A program made the translations under genes and the position numbers. From positions 1 through 39,914 of the forward strand of contig DAHXOT010000022.1 of the NCBI GenBank assembly GCA_027364735.1: DNA of 39,914 nucleotides, read 5' to 3'. A model generated the notes under the pieces. That model saw only the letters and a list, made by a program, of their open reading frames with translations, did not search any database and was not told the origin of the DNA. Source of the DNA: Hydrotalea sp. (GTDB lineage Bacteria; Bacteroidota; Bacteroidia; Chitinophagales; Chitinophagaceae). Below, piece by piece: positions 8,331 to 16,920 of the stretch; position 1 is the first letter of the stretch, and the number at the start of each line of letters is the position of its first letter.

Positions 8331-8338
8331 TAACTTTG
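8331..8338 (+). promoter_or_regulatory. Possible -7 element for the GH3-family gene
   Basis: TAACTTTG matches TAnnTTTG and ends 8 bases before the ATG at 8347. No good -33 TTTG lies 19-21 bases upstream. If it is used, the leader would be only a few bases long. Its presence argues against the in-frame TTG at 8320 as the true start. Confidence 0.35.
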
Positions 8339-8346
8339 TGCTCCGA

Positions 8347-9846
8347 ATGAATCTTAAATCTTTATTGGCAAAACCTTTTGCCCATTGTATATATAATAAA
8401 ATTAAAAAAGGAAAAGAAACTGCTGTTGAAGATCAGGAGGCAATTTTTAAATTGCTCATCCAATCGGCTGTTAATACTCAATTTGGTAAAGAACATCGAT
8501 TTAGCAGTATTCAATCTTACCAAAATTTTTCTTCTCTTGTTCCTATCAGAGATTATGAGCAATTTCTGCCGTATATTCAAAAAATTAAAGAAGGCTCTGA
8601 AAATATATTATGGAAAGGCAAACCCATTTATTTTGCCAAAACAAGTGGTACTACTTCGGGCATTAAATATATTCCTATTACCAAAGATTCAATAGCTAAT
8701 CACATCAACACTGCCCGAAATGCTTTGCTTTGCTATATGGTAGAATCGGGGAATTACAATTTTGCCAACGGGAAAATGATTTTTTTAAGTGGCTCTCCAG
8801 AATTGGAAAGAGTAGGTGGTATTGCCACAGGAAGGCTTAGTGGTATTGTTAATCATCATATTCCCAAATATTTACGGGCTAATCAATTGCCTTCTTTTGA
8901 AACAAATTGTATTGATGATTGGGAAACGAAATTGGATAAAATTGTTGAAGAAACTTTGCATCAAAATATGACCTTAATTAGTGGTATTCCACCATGGATG
9001 CAAATGTATTTCGATAGGCTTAAATCAAAAACCGGAAAAACTATTGCAGAATTGTTTCCCAATTTTAGTGTAATGGTTCAGGGAGGTGTAAATTTTGAAC
9101 CATATAAAGCCAAACTATTTGAAACAATTGGTAAAAAAATAGATTATATAGAATTATTTCCAGCAAGTGAAGGGTTTTTTGCCTTTCAGGATAATTATCA
9201 GCAAGAAGGATTATTGCTAAATACCAATAGCGGAATATTTTTTGAATTTGTTCCTATTGCCGAAATATTTAATGAGCATCCAACAAGGCTTTCTTTAAAA
9301 GATATTAAAATTGGCGAAAATTATGCTTTAATAATTAGTAGCAATGCAGGGTTATGGGCATATAATATTGGCGATACTGTTAAATTTATTAGTATTAATC
9401 CATATCATTTAATTGTAACAGGCAGAATAAAACATTTTATCTCGGCTTTTGGTGAGCATGTAATAAGCGAGGAGGTAGAATATGCTTTACTTAAAGCTGC
9501 AGCTGAAGAAAATATAAAAATTATAGAATTTACAGTAGCACCAAATATATCTACTACCGAAGGTAAAAGCTTTCATGAATGGTTTATAGAATTTGAAAAC
9601 TATCCTGTAGATATGGACATTTTCATTGAAAAAGTAGATGCCAATTTGAGAAGTAAAAATGTGTATTACGATGATTTGATAACAGGAAATATCTTAGAAA
9701 AGCTGCAAATACGAATTGTAAAAAAGAATGGATTTATTGATTATATGCGTTCTATAGGAAAATTAGGCGGCCAAAATAAAGTTCCCAGATTAAGTAATGA
9801 TAGAAAAATTGCCAACGAACTTATTCATTTTACTATTCAGTCATAA
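8347..9846 (+). CDS. GH3-family acyl-adenylate-forming protein
   Basis: Plant GH3 enzymes use ATP to adenylate carboxylic acids and join them to amino acids. Bacterial members are widespread in Bacteroidota but their substrates are mostly unknown. The 499-residue protein has the expected motifs: the ATP-binding TSGTTSG (about 98-104), the PASEGFF motif near the middle, and YNIGDTV (about 338-344). A C-terminal region (SAFGEHVISEEVEYAL onward) resembles the mobile AMP-ligase tail. The frame extends upstream to a TTG at 8320, but the ATG at 8347 is preferred because a -7-like element overlaps the extension. It lies 26 bases before dxr and may share its transcript; a functional link is not shown. 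Confidence 0.88.
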   Translation: MNLKSLLAKPFAHCIYNKIKKGKETAVEDQEAIFKLLIQSAVNTQFGKEHRFSSIQSYQNFSSLVPIRDYEQFLPYIQKIKEGSENILWKGKPIYFAKTSGTTSGIKYIPITKDSIANHINTARNALLCYMVESGNYNFANGKMIFLSGSPELERVGGIATGRLSGIVNHHIPKYLRANQLPSFETNCIDDWETKLDKIVEETLHQNMTLISGIPPWMQMYFDRLKSKTGKTIAELFPNFSVMVQGGVNFEPYKAKLFETIGKKIDYIELFPASEGFFAFQDNYQQEGLLLNTNSGIFFEFVPIAEIFNEHPTRLSLKDIKIGENYALIISSNAGLWAYNIGDTVKFISINPYHLIVTGRIKHFISAFGEHVISEEVEYALLKAAAEENIKIIEFTVAPNISTTEGKSFHEWFIEFENYPVDMDIFIEKVDANLRSKNVYYDDLITGNILEKLQIRIVKKNGFIDYMRSIGKLGGQNKVPRLSNDRKIANELIHFTIQS

Positions 9847-9872
9847 AAGACTTTCTTTATCTTGCATCACTC

Positions 9873-11033
9873 ATGACACAACAAAAGCGTATTGCAATAT
9901 TTGGTTCTACAGGTTCAATTGGAACACAGGCAATAGAAGTAATTGCCGCTAACCCCAATTTATTTAGTGTTGAAGTGCTAACAGCTCATACCAACGACGA
10001 ATTGTTAGTTCAACAAGCATTGCAGCTAAATGCAAACTATGTTGTTATTGGAGATGAGAAAAAGTATCAATCTGTAAAACAAGCATTGGCAAATACACCT
10101 ACAAAAGTACTTTCAGGTGAGAAAGGATTAGAAGAAGCTGCAGCATTAGATAGTTATGATATGATGCTTGCTGCTATTGTAGGTTATGCCGGATTAAAAC
10201 CTACGTTGCAAGCATTAGAAAATAATAAAACTATTGCTTTAGCTAACAAAGAAACCTTAGTAGTTGCCGGAGAAATTGTAATGAGAAAGGCAGTTGAAAA
10301 AAGAATTCCCATTATTCCGGTTGATAGCGAACATTCTGCCATTTTTCAATGCTTGGTGGGCGAAGGCAGAAATAAAATTGATAAAATTATTTTAACTGCA
10401 AGCGGTGGACCTTTTTTAGGCCGAAAGCCCAATTTCTTAGTAAATGTAAAACGAGATCATGCTTTGCAGCATCCAAATTGGAGTATGGGTGCAAAAATTA
10501 CCATCGATTCTGCCACCTTAATGAACAAAGGCTTAGAAATGATTGAAGCTAAATGGTTATTTAATTTAGAACCCAATCAAATTCAAGTTGTAATTCATCC
10601 GCAAAGCATTATTCATAGTATGGTTCAATTTCAAGATGGTAGTATTAAAGCTCAAATGGGTTTGCCCGACATGAAATTACCTATTCAATATGCGATGGCT
10701 TTTCCACAAAGAATAGTTAATAATTTCCCTCGATACGATTTTAGAAAACCTAATACTTTATCTTTCGATGAACCCGATTTAAGAACCTTTAGAAATTTAG
10801 CATTGGCAATAGATGCATTACATAAAGGTGGTAATATGCCTTGTATTTTAAATGCTGCTAACGAAATTGCCGTATATGCTTTTTTGAGAAATAGAATTGG
10901 GTTTTTAGATATGACTGAAATGGTTGAAAGAGCTTTACAAAAAATTTCTTTCATAGAAAAACCAACCATAGAAGAATTATTTGAAACAGATGCCGAGTCT
11001 CGTAATTTTGCAGCTTCGCTTGTAGAATTATAA
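9873..11033 (+). CDS. dxr: 1-deoxy-D-xylulose 5-phosphate reductoisomerase
   Basis: Dxr converts DXP to 2-C-methyl-D-erythritol 4-phosphate with NADPH and a divalent metal. It is the first committed step of the MEP isoprenoid pathway and the target of fosmidomycin. The 386-residue protein has the NADPH motif GSTGSIG (11-17) and metal ligands Asp151 and Glu153 in VDSEHSAIFQ and Glu222 in NKGLEMIEA, matching E. coli D150, E152 and E231. The flexible lid appears as HPNWSMG and the substrate region as HPQSIIHSMVQF. It follows the GH3-family gene by 26 bases and precedes rseP by 73, a common neighbourhood for dxr. A TATCTTG sequence at 9858-9864 could be a secondary promoter. Confidence 0.98.
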   Translation: MTQQKRIAIFGSTGSIGTQAIEVIAANPNLFSVEVLTAHTNDELLVQQALQLNANYVVIGDEKKYQSVKQALANTPTKVLSGEKGLEEAAALDSYDMMLAAIVGYAGLKPTLQALENNKTIALANKETLVVAGEIVMRKAVEKRIPIIPVDSEHSAIFQCLVGEGRNKIDKIILTASGGPFLGRKPNFLVNVKRDHALQHPNWSMGAKITIDSATLMNKGLEMIEAKWLFNLEPNQIQVVIHPQSIIHSMVQFQDGSIKAQMGLPDMKLPIQYAMAFPQRIVNNFPRYDFRKPNTLSFDEPDLRTFRNLALAIDALHKGGNMPCILNAANEIAVYAFLRNRIGFLDMTEMVERALQKISFIEKPTIEELFETDAESRNFAASLVEL

Positions 11034-11106
11034 ACTTTTCAGAGATACAAGGCTTTTTCAGTAAAAACAAAAAGAAATAGAATAGTTATTAATTAAAAAA
11101 AATTAA

Positions 11107-12462
11107 ATGTTATTAGCAATCGAATGGAGCGTAGTTGGTATTAAAACTGCACAATTTATTTTATCATTTTCAATATTAGTTGTACTACACGAGTTAGGGC
11201 ATTTTATTCCTGCCAAAATTTTTAAGTGCCGAGTAGATAAATTTTATCTTTTCTTCAACCCATGGTTTAGTTTGTGGAAAAAGCAAAAAGGCGAAACCGA
11301 GTATGGTATTGGATGGGTGCCATTTGGCGGCTATGTAAAAATTGCCGGAATGATTGATGAAAGTATGGATAAAGAACAATTAAAATTGCCTCCTCAGCCC
11401 TATGAATTTCGTTCAAAAAAGGCATGGCAACGTTTAATAATTATGATTGGAGGCGTGGTAGTAAATATTATTTTGGCAATTGTAATTTTTATTGGAATTA
11501 TGTATGCATGGGGAGAAGAATATTTGCCTGCCAAAGGTTTAAAATATGGCTTTTATGCCGATAGTTTAGGTAAACAAATTGGATTGAAAGATGGCGATGT
11601 GGTTTTGAAAATTGGGGATAAAGATGTAAAAAATGAATTTAAAATTGCCGGCGAAATTATTGTATCTGAAGCAAAATCAATTACTGTTTTACGCGATTCG
11701 CAAGAAGTGCAATTATCTATATCCGATAATTTAATTCGAGAATTGAATAAATCGAAAGGCGAAAAATTTGCTACAGTTCGATTTCCGTATATTATTAATG
11801 AATTCGAAAAATCGTCTAAAGCTCCTGAAGCAGGTGTTAAAGTAGGCGATAGAATAATTGGGGTAGATTCTCTATCGGCATTATATGCCAATCAATTTTT
11901 TGCTGCAATGAAAAACAGCAGTTCTAAAAAATCTGTTCAATTAAAATTAATTCGAAACCAAAAAGATACTTTACAAATTAAAGTTCCATTAAGTGCCGAT
12001 GGCAAAATAGGCGTGTATCCTGTAACAGATTTTGCTAAATTGGGTTTTACGGTAGAAACCAAAAAATATTCTTTTGCCGAAGCTATTCCCGCAGGATATA
12101 CGATGTGTTGGAATACACTATCACATTATTTAACCGGTATAAAACAACTTTTTACCGGCAAAGCAAAAGCAAGCGAATCGTTGGGTAGTGTAATTAGTAT
12201 TGGCGGCTTATTTCCAAGTCAGTGGGATTGGCAAACTTTCTGGACACTCACTGCCATATTTTCAATTATATTGGCATTTATGAATATTTTGCCTATTCCT
12301 GCTTTAGATGGTGGGCATGCTTTGTTTACTATTGTAGAAATGATCACCGGTCGTAAGCCAAGTGATAAATTTATGGAGTATGCTCAAATGGTTGGCATGA
12401 TTTTGTTATTAGGCTTAATGGCGTATGCATTAGGATTAGATTTTTTAAGATTGTTTAAATAA
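11107..12462 (+). CDS. rseP: Site-2 (RIP) zinc metalloprotease RseP
   Basis: RseP is an inner-membrane zinc protease that cuts anti-sigma factors and signal-peptide remnants within the membrane. The 451 residues contain the active-site motif HELGH (28-32) in the first helix and the second zinc motif NILPIPALDGGH with Asp401. Between them are a membrane-reentrant region, a helix near 115-135, and two PDZ domains (about 140-215 and 225-295). Further helices lie near 385-410 and 425-445. All catalytic residues are present. It follows dxr on the same strand. The ECF sigma/anti-sigma pair at 15966-16920 is a possible but unproven substrate source. Confidence 0.97.
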   Translation: MLLAIEWSVVGIKTAQFILSFSILVVLHELGHFIPAKIFKCRVDKFYLFFNPWFSLWKKQKGETEYGIGWVPFGGYVKIAGMIDESMDKEQLKLPPQPYEFRSKKAWQRLIIMIGGVVVNIILAIVIFIGIMYAWGEEYLPAKGLKYGFYADSLGKQIGLKDGDVVLKIGDKDVKNEFKIAGEIIVSEAKSITVLRDSQEVQLSISDNLIRELNKSKGEKFATVRFPYIINEFEKSSKAPEAGVKVGDRIIGVDSLSALYANQFFAAMKNSSSKKSVQLKLIRNQKDTLQIKVPLSADGKIGVYPVTDFAKLGFTVETKKYSFAEAIPAGYTMCWNTLSHYLTGIKQLFTGKAKASESLGSVISIGGLFPSQWDWQTFWTLTAIFSIILAFMNILPIPALDGGHALFTIVEMITGRKPSDKFMEYAQMVGMILLLGLMAYALGLDFLRLFK

Positions 12463-12569
12463 AAGGTAGAAGAAATAGGGTACAAGGTTTACGTTACAAG
12501 AATTAAAAAGCCAAAAAGTTCTTTGATAAAAAATAATACATCTAAAAATCATACATCATACATTTTTTT

Positions 12570-12938
12570 GGGCCTGTACTGGTTTTGACAGCATAGGTTA
12601 CGGTAGGTGTAAGCATGCAGTGCGTTGGATAATTAGCACTTTAATCTGAATATTCAACAATTAAATGGCAATACTCAGTATGCCATGGCTGCTTAATCAG
12701 TGATTAATCAGTCATTTGGGCCGCCGAACAGGTTTATCTGTTACCAAGTTCCGCCGCCGACTCAAAACAAAACAGGTTGCTATTGTTAAAGGCTGTGCTA
12801 ACAATGTAAGACTATTCAGCTAAGTGCTCAGTTGGTTGGTTTGTTTCCTGCCGAGTACCGACAATTAATAATAGACTAAGCATGTAGAAAGCTTATGGTA
12901 ATTATGTTTGGACAGCGGTTCGAGTCCGCTCAGGTCCA
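12570..12938 (+). ncRNA. ssrA: tmRNA (transfer-messenger RNA)
   Basis: tmRNA rescues stalled ribosomes with SmpB and tags the nascent protein for proteolysis. The 5' end GGGCCTGTACTGGTTTTGAC is the classic bacterial start. It pairs with CAGGTCC at 12931-12937 to close the tRNA-like acceptor stem, followed by discriminator A at 12938 and no encoded CCA. The T arm reads GCGGTTCGAGTCCGC. The internal coding part lies at 12667-12696. The length of about 369 bases and the one-piece form are normal. A strong terminator follows at once. Confidence 0.97.
12667..12696 (+). other. tmRNA proteolysis-tag reading frame
   Basis: Reading from the proposed resume codon GGC at 12667 to TAA at 12694 gives the tag GNTQYAMAA. 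It has the usual Gly resume residue of Bacteroidota tags and ends Ala-Ala, the ClpXP recognition end. The full tag on proteins would be a non-templated Ala plus these nine residues. The frame is fixed by the GCT GCT TAA ending; the exact resume codon is inferred from related tags. Confidence 0.85.
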
Positions 12939-12940
12939 CA

Positions 12941-12970
12941 AAAAAGCTGCCGAATAAGGCAGCTTTTTTT
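12941..12970 (+). terminator. Intrinsic terminator of tmRNA
   Basis: An 11-bp perfect stem (AAAAAGCTGCC with GGCAGCTTTTT), a 6-base loop GAATAA and a T run start three bases after the tmRNA discriminator. Confidence 0.92.
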
Positions 12971-13122
12971 AGTAAACTTTTAGTGTATTCTAACTACCGA
13001 TAAACCTTAATCTAACACCCCCCAGATACGAGATTAATTCTATGGTAATTTTTAAGTATAATAAATACCCAGCTTACAATACAAAATTAGTTGGTGTATG
13101 CATTATTTTTTAATATTACTTT

Positions 13123-13130
13123 TATGTTTG
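13123..13130 (+). promoter_or_regulatory. Possible -7 element for the WYL regulator
   Basis: TATGTTTG matches TAnnTTTG exactly and ends 16 bases before the ATG at 13147. No clear -33 TTTG is present 19-21 bases upstream. The rest of the gap 12971-13122 shows nothing I can name. Confidence 0.4.
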
Positions 13131-13146
13131 TAATTAAAATGCAAAC

Positions 13147-14205
13147 ATGAATCAGCTTGAACGAATTCAATTAATTTATACAATACTTGAAAAGCGAGCA
13201 ATTTCTATTGATGATTTATATACCACTTTATTAGCAAAAGGTATTCAAGTTAAAAGCAGGCAATTATATCTTGATGTAAAGCAACTGGAAAAATATTACT
13301 TGCGAGCAGATGAGCAGATAGTAATTAAAACCGGGCTTTATAATAAAAAAACTTATTGGTTACAAAAAATTAATCAGAGTAAAGAAATCTCAATTTTTGA
13401 TATTAATTCATTTCAACTTAGTAGAATTACACTACCAAGAATATTAAGTAATGAAAGAGAATCTTCTCTTAAAAAATTTAGAGATATTTTAGATGAGAAA
13501 GTATTATCTCAAAACAAGATAACCTACACTTATTTAGATTCATTTCAAATTGTAAATACCCATTTTTATGAAGCAGAGTATACCACTTCATTTCATAAAA
13601 CGGTTGAAGATTTAATTTGGGCAATTTCAAATCAAAAAATAGTAACCATTAATTCAATAGATGGAGATGCAACTTCTTTGCCTAAAAAAATAAGATACCC
13701 ATTTCATTTTAAACCTTTAATGATTGTATATCACAGAGGTCAGTTTTTTGTAACCGGTTATTCTGTACATAACAATTTATTTTTGGTATTTGATATTTCA
13801 AAAATTGCTGATTATACTTTAAGTAATAACAGTTTTTATTCTAAACTATTGCAAAAAAGTGGATTGAAGGAAATGCAGAAAAGATTTGGAATTAGTAGTA
13901 ATATAGATAATAAGGTTTATAATATTGAATTGGAATTTGCTTCTGTAACCGGAGATTTTGTTAGTAAATATCAATGGCATGATACACAGCAATTTTCAAA
14001 ATTGCCGAATGGAAATTGGAAATATAGAATGCAATGTGGAATTAATAGAGAATTATTAGGTTGGATATTTCAATGGTTAAATAATGTTAAGATTATTAAA
14101 CCAAAAATATTAGAAGATTTATACGAAACACAGTTACAGCTAATGAAAAATAATGCTGTAAAACATCATGTATTACAGTACAAAAATGTTTTTAAGGCAG
14201 TATAA
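13147..14205 (+). CDS. WYL-domain transcriptional regulator
   Basis: This 352-residue protein has the architecture of WYL regulators. An N-terminal winged-helix region (about 1-70, LERIQLIYTILEKRAISIDDLYTTL) has a recognition-helix-like RQLYLDVKQL. A WYL domain follows (about 150-230, PFHFKPLMIVYHRGQFFVTGY, with the RGQFFVTGY strand typical of the fold), then a C-terminal WCX extension (about 255-345, RELLGWIFQWLNNVKIIKP). WYL domains sense ligands or nucleic acids and often control DNA-damage or defence genes. No defence genes are nearby. The convergent neighbour 13 bases away is a methyltransferase, so its target is not evident from context. Confidence 0.88.
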   Translation: MNQLERIQLIYTILEKRAISIDDLYTTLLAKGIQVKSRQLYLDVKQLEKYYLRADEQIVIKTGLYNKKTYWLQKINQSKEISIFDINSFQLSRITLPRILSNERESSLKKFRDILDEKVLSQNKITYTYLDSFQIVNTHFYEAEYTTSFHKTVEDLIWAISNQKIVTINSIDGDATSLPKKIRYPFHFKPLMIVYHRGQFFVTGYSVHNNLFLVFDISKIADYTLSNNSFYSKLLQKSGLKEMQKRFGISSNIDNKVYNIELEFASVTGDFVSKYQWHDTQQFSKLPNGNWKYRMQCGINRELLGWIFQWLNNVKIIKPKILEDLYETQLQLMKNNAVKHHVLQYKNVFKAV

Positions 14206-14218
14206 ATACCGGAGTAAT

Positions 14219-14965
14219 TTATATTTTACTTCCCATTTTTATAAATAAGGGAAATTTTATTTTCTTGGTTTCGTCTTTATTCCAATATTCTTGTAAATCT
14301 TGTAGCATACTACATCCAATTGGGTTATAATTATTTGCTTGTACAAAATTTTGGTATCCACTCCATGTTTCAAGGTATTTTATAAAATGGTCTAACGTCC
14401 ATTCATATTCCATAAATAATTCGGGAGATGGAATGAGTTTAAATGGAAACTGAATAGATTGATAAGCTGTATCAATATGTTTTCGTTCTTTATCCCAATA
14501 AGGGCCAATGACGTTGGTATAGAAATGATTTAAAATTGGGTTAATGAGTTCATCAATTTGTAATAAGCCATATCCAATTACACAAATAATTCCATTGGGT
14601 TTAAGTGTTCTCTTTACTTCGGTATAAAATTTTTCAATATCGAACCAATGAATAGCCTGAGCAACTGTAATTAGATCAAAACTTTTATCGGCAAAAGAAA
14701 AATTCTCTGCTGCTTCCTTTTTATAAATGATATTATTTTTTTTAATTGCATTAGTTAATTGATTTTCGCTAATATCTGTTGCATAAACTTTTTCAAATTT
14801 ATTGGCTAAAACCGAGGCTATTTGTCCGTTTCCTGTAGCAACATCTAATGCTGTTGTAAAACAATTTAGCTGCTGATAAATAGTATTAAATAATTCATCA
14901 GGGTAATTAGGGCGATAGGTTGCATATAATTTCGATTGATTGGAAAATTTATCTTTAGGCGCCAT
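14219..14965 (-). CDS. Class I SAM-dependent methyltransferase
   Basis: This is a small-molecule-type methyltransferase (Methyltransf_11 fold) of 248 residues. SAM motif I is ALDVATGNGQIA (about 37-48), the acidic residue after strand 2 is in YATDIS, and motif IV/post-I features appear as FDLITVAQAIHWFD, followed by LKPNGIICVIGYG. The IHWFD stretch is common in the UbiE/trans-aconitate-methyltransferase-like group. The substrate cannot be told. The frame opens at TTG 14974, but the ATG at 14965 is the likelier start. It is divergent from a small membrane protein, with a 210-base gap holding TGTAGTA-type repeats. Confidence 0.85.
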   Translation of the reverse strand: MAPKDKFSNQSKLYATYRPNYPDELFNTIYQQLNCFTTALDVATGNGQIASVLANKFEKVYATDISENQLTNAIKKNNIIYKKEAAENFSFADKSFDLITVAQAIHWFDIEKFYTEVKRTLKPNGIICVIGYGLLQIDELINPILNHFYTNVIGPYWDKERKHIDTAYQSIQFPFKLIPSPELFMEYEWTLDHFIKYLETWSGYQNFVQANNYNPIGCSMLQDLQEYWNKDETKKIKFPLFIKMGSKI

Positions 14966-15006
14966 GCAATTCAAATTTTTAAATAAAAATTAGTTTACTA
15001 CTTATT

Positions 15007-15026
15007 TTGTAGTATTTTAACTACAA
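15007..15026. promoter_or_regulatory. Inverted repeat, possible operator
   Basis: TTGTAGT and ACTACAA form a perfect 7-bp inverted repeat around a 6-base AT spacer. The same TTGTAGTAT word recurs at 15167-15175 just before the ATG of the next gene, TGTAGTA occurs at 15120-15126, and the complement TACTAC at 14996-15001. The divergent intergenic setting suits an operator. No bound protein can be named. Confidence 0.35.
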
Positions 15027-15175
15027 GATACATATAAGTTATACTATTTTTTTTATTAGCTTTTCTTGTCATTTTTAATTATCTTTTTAAAAAAATTGTA
15101 TCAATTATTTATTCCGAAATGTAGTAAATTAAATCATTGTCTTTATCCTATTTGTTAAACCTAAAATTGTAGTAT

Positions 15176-15403
15176 ATGAAACTAAATCTTGACATTAGAA
15201 ATGAAATAAAAGCAATTGGAGCTACCATCATAATTGTTATTGCCATTATTTTACTTGGCTACTTAATGTTTTGGATAACAATGTATGGATGGGCAATGTT
15301 TAATGGAAGTGTAAATAAATGGGTTACATATTCTATCGGATTGGTTACTGTAATTGTTATTCATCGAATTGTTAGGAAGAAAGTATATAATCCAACTTTG
15401 TAA
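15176..15403 (+). CDS. Small two-helix membrane protein, unknown
   Basis: I do not recognise this 75-residue protein. It has a short charged N-terminus (MKLNLDIRNEIKAIG), a long hydrophobic helix at about 15-40 (ATIIIVIAIILLGYLMFWITMYG), a short polar loop with NGSVNKW, and a second helix at about 47-63, ending in a basic tail RIVRKKVYN. This suits an inner-membrane hairpin. It starts with ATG directly behind a TTGTAGTAT word. The next gene begins 34 bases downstream on the same strand, so the two may be cotranscribed. Confidence 0.65.
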   Translation: MKLNLDIRNEIKAIGATIIIVIAIILLGYLMFWITMYGWAMFNGSVNKWVTYSIGLVTVIVIHRIVRKKVYNPTL

Positions 15404-15437
15404 TTAGAGATAGCTATTTTGGCTATTTTTATGATAT

Positions 15438-15947
15438 ATGTTATCACTTTCTGTTCAGCAACTAATTGCACATTATCAGTTATTGCCTCACCCCGAAGGC
15501 GGATATTATAAGGAAACTTATAAATCTTCTGAAACTATTGCGCAAAATGCTTTGCCGGAAAGGTTTACAGGAGTTAGGCATTTTTCAACTGCAATTTATT
15601 TTTTGTTGGGAAAAGATAATTTTTCGGCATTTCATAAAATTAAAAGTGATGAATGTTGGCATTTTTATAGCGGACAAACCTTGTTAATTTATATTATAGA
15701 TACTAAAGGAATTTTAACAACAGTTAGGTTAGGTAGTAATATACCAATGGGCGATACATTTCAATATGTGGTACCAGCCGGATGTTGGTTTGCTGCAGAA
15801 CCTGCACCGGGTAGTAACTATAGTTTAGTTGGCTGTACAGTAGCTCCCGGATTTGATTTTAGCGATTTTGAATTGGCTAAAGCAGACATATTGATGAAAA
15901 TGTATCCTCACTATGAGACGTATATTAGAAAGTTTTGTAGAAAATAA
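15438..15947 (+). CDS. Cupin_5 (DUF985) domain protein
   Basis: The 169 residues match the cupin_5/DUF985 family from LIAHYQLLPHPEGGYYKETY through FHKIKSDECWHFYSGQTL to the end PGFDFSDFELA. PHPEGGYYKE, the DE.WHFY.G strand and VPAGCWFAAEP are the recurring family motifs. The fold is a single cupin barrel; the biochemical role of the family is poorly defined, with sugar-epimerase-like structures reported. The likely metal- or ligand-facing residues (Glu, His of ECWHFY) are present. A neighbouring membrane gene lies upstream, and it converges with the anti-sigma gene across 18 bases. Confidence 0.88.
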   Translation: MLSLSVQQLIAHYQLLPHPEGGYYKETYKSSETIAQNALPERFTGVRHFSTAIYFLLGKDNFSAFHKIKSDECWHFYSGQTLLIYIIDTKGILTTVRLGSNIPMGDTFQYVVPAGCWFAAEPAPGSNYSLVGCTVAPGFDFSDFELAKADILMKMYPHYETYIRKFCRK

Positions 15948-15965
15948 TTGCGAATTTTACAATAG

Positions 15966-16367
15966 TTATGGTACTATTTTTTTATTTGTATGATTGGGTT
16001 TTGCTTTATTGTAGGTATGTATTACTGCATATCCCAGCATACTAAGTATTAATACAATAATAACCGCAATAAGTATTCCGTCTATAAATTTTATCTTTCT
16101 TTTTTCTCTTTTTAGTTTTGGTTGTATTGTTTGCTTTTGTAATTGCGTATTGAGTTCTTCTATTAGTTGCTGAATATTTTTTTTGTTTTTAAAATTTTCC
16201 AATCCTTCTACAGCATCATTTACAAATTGCGAGTTGGCCATTGCTTTTTCAACGGCATAGGCTTCTTCTTTCAGTAGTTTTCCTTCAACATACTTTAATA
16301 ATAGATCTTCGGTTAAATCGGTATTGTTAGCGTTCAATATGTTATCAATATTGCTCATTTTTTTCAT
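15966..16367 (-). CDS. Single-pass anti-sigma-like protein
   Basis: This 133-residue protein is placed as the partner of the ECF sigma factor upstream. The N-terminal 90 residues are cytoplasmic-type and helical (LTEDLLLKYVEGKLLKEEAYAVEKAM), a pattern seen in Bacteroidota anti-sigma factors. A basic stretch KLKREKRKIK precedes one membrane helix (about 97-118), and only a short tail lies outside. No zinc-binding HxxxCxxC motif is present. The start overlaps the sigma gene by 23 bases at ATG 16367, or 14 bases if the ATG at 16358 is used, so translation is probably coupled. The assignment rests on context and architecture. Confidence 0.7.
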   Translation of the reverse strand: MKKMSNIDNILNANNTDLTEDLLLKYVEGKLLKEEAYAVEKAMANSQFVNDAVEGLENFKNKKNIQQLIEELNTQLQKQTIQPKLKREKRKIKFIDGILIAVIIVLILSMLGYAVIHTYNKAKPNHTNKKIVP

Positions 16368-16920
16368 TCAGTTTTTGGGTTACCAAAATTTTTAAATTGC
16401 GTTTTCCATTTTGAATATAACTTTTTACTTGCATTAATGTAAAGCCTGTATTATCCGAAATTTCTTGATAGGTTTTTTTATTTAAATAAAATAGTGTAAC
16501 ACATTTTTGTTGTTCTTCATTTAATTCTTGAATACTTTTTTCAATGTATACAAATGTTTTTTCTTTATTCATTAGTTCATAATTATCCGGCATTTCTTCT
16601 GGTATACTTATATTTTCTTCTAAAGGTGCAATTGTATTTTTATCTCTTAACTTCATTAAACAATAATTGCGGGCAACCATATATAGCCAGCTTTTAAAAT
16701 ACTCTATTTTGTATTTTTTAACTTCTACAATAACTTTTAAAAAAATTTGTTGAACACTGTCTTTTGCTTCTTCTTCATTTTTTAAATATTTCATACAAGT
16801 TCCTAAAAGCAAAAGTGTATATCGTTGTAACAAAATGCCCAGCCATTTATTATCCTCATCGGTATAAAATTTATCTAATAAATCTTTATCTGTTATATGT
16901 TGATATTGGCTGTTGTTCAC
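16345..16920 (-). CDS. ECF-type RNA polymerase sigma factor
   Basis: This 191-residue extracytoplasmic-function sigma factor has region 2 at about 8-85 (DKDLLDKFYTDEDNKWLGILLQRY, then AKDSVQQIFLKV and the -10-binding FKSWLYMVARNYCLMKLR). Region 4 lies at about 125-185 (LNEEQQKCVTLFYLNKKTYQEISDNTGFTLMQVKSYIQNGKRNLK), with the helix-turn-helix in its last third. The start is GTG at 16920; no in-frame ATG lies close. The downstream overlapping gene is a single-pass membrane protein that probably holds it inactive until a surface signal arrives. Its target genes are not evident. Confidence 0.92.
   Translation of the reverse strand: MNNSQYQHITDKDLLDKFYTDEDNKWLGILLQRYTLLLLGTCMKYLKNEEEAKDSVQQIFLKVIVEVKKYKIEYFKSWLYMVARNYCLMKLRDKNTIAPLEENISIPEEMPDNYELMNKEKTFVYIEKSIQELNEEQQKCVTLFYLNKKTYQEISDNTGFTLMQVKSYIQNGKRNLKILVTQKLNEKNEQY

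Noticed and set aside
8320-8346. Upstream TTG start for the GH3-family protein
   Set aside because: A -7-like TAACTTTG lies inside the extension, and the ATG at 8347 gives the normal N-terminus.
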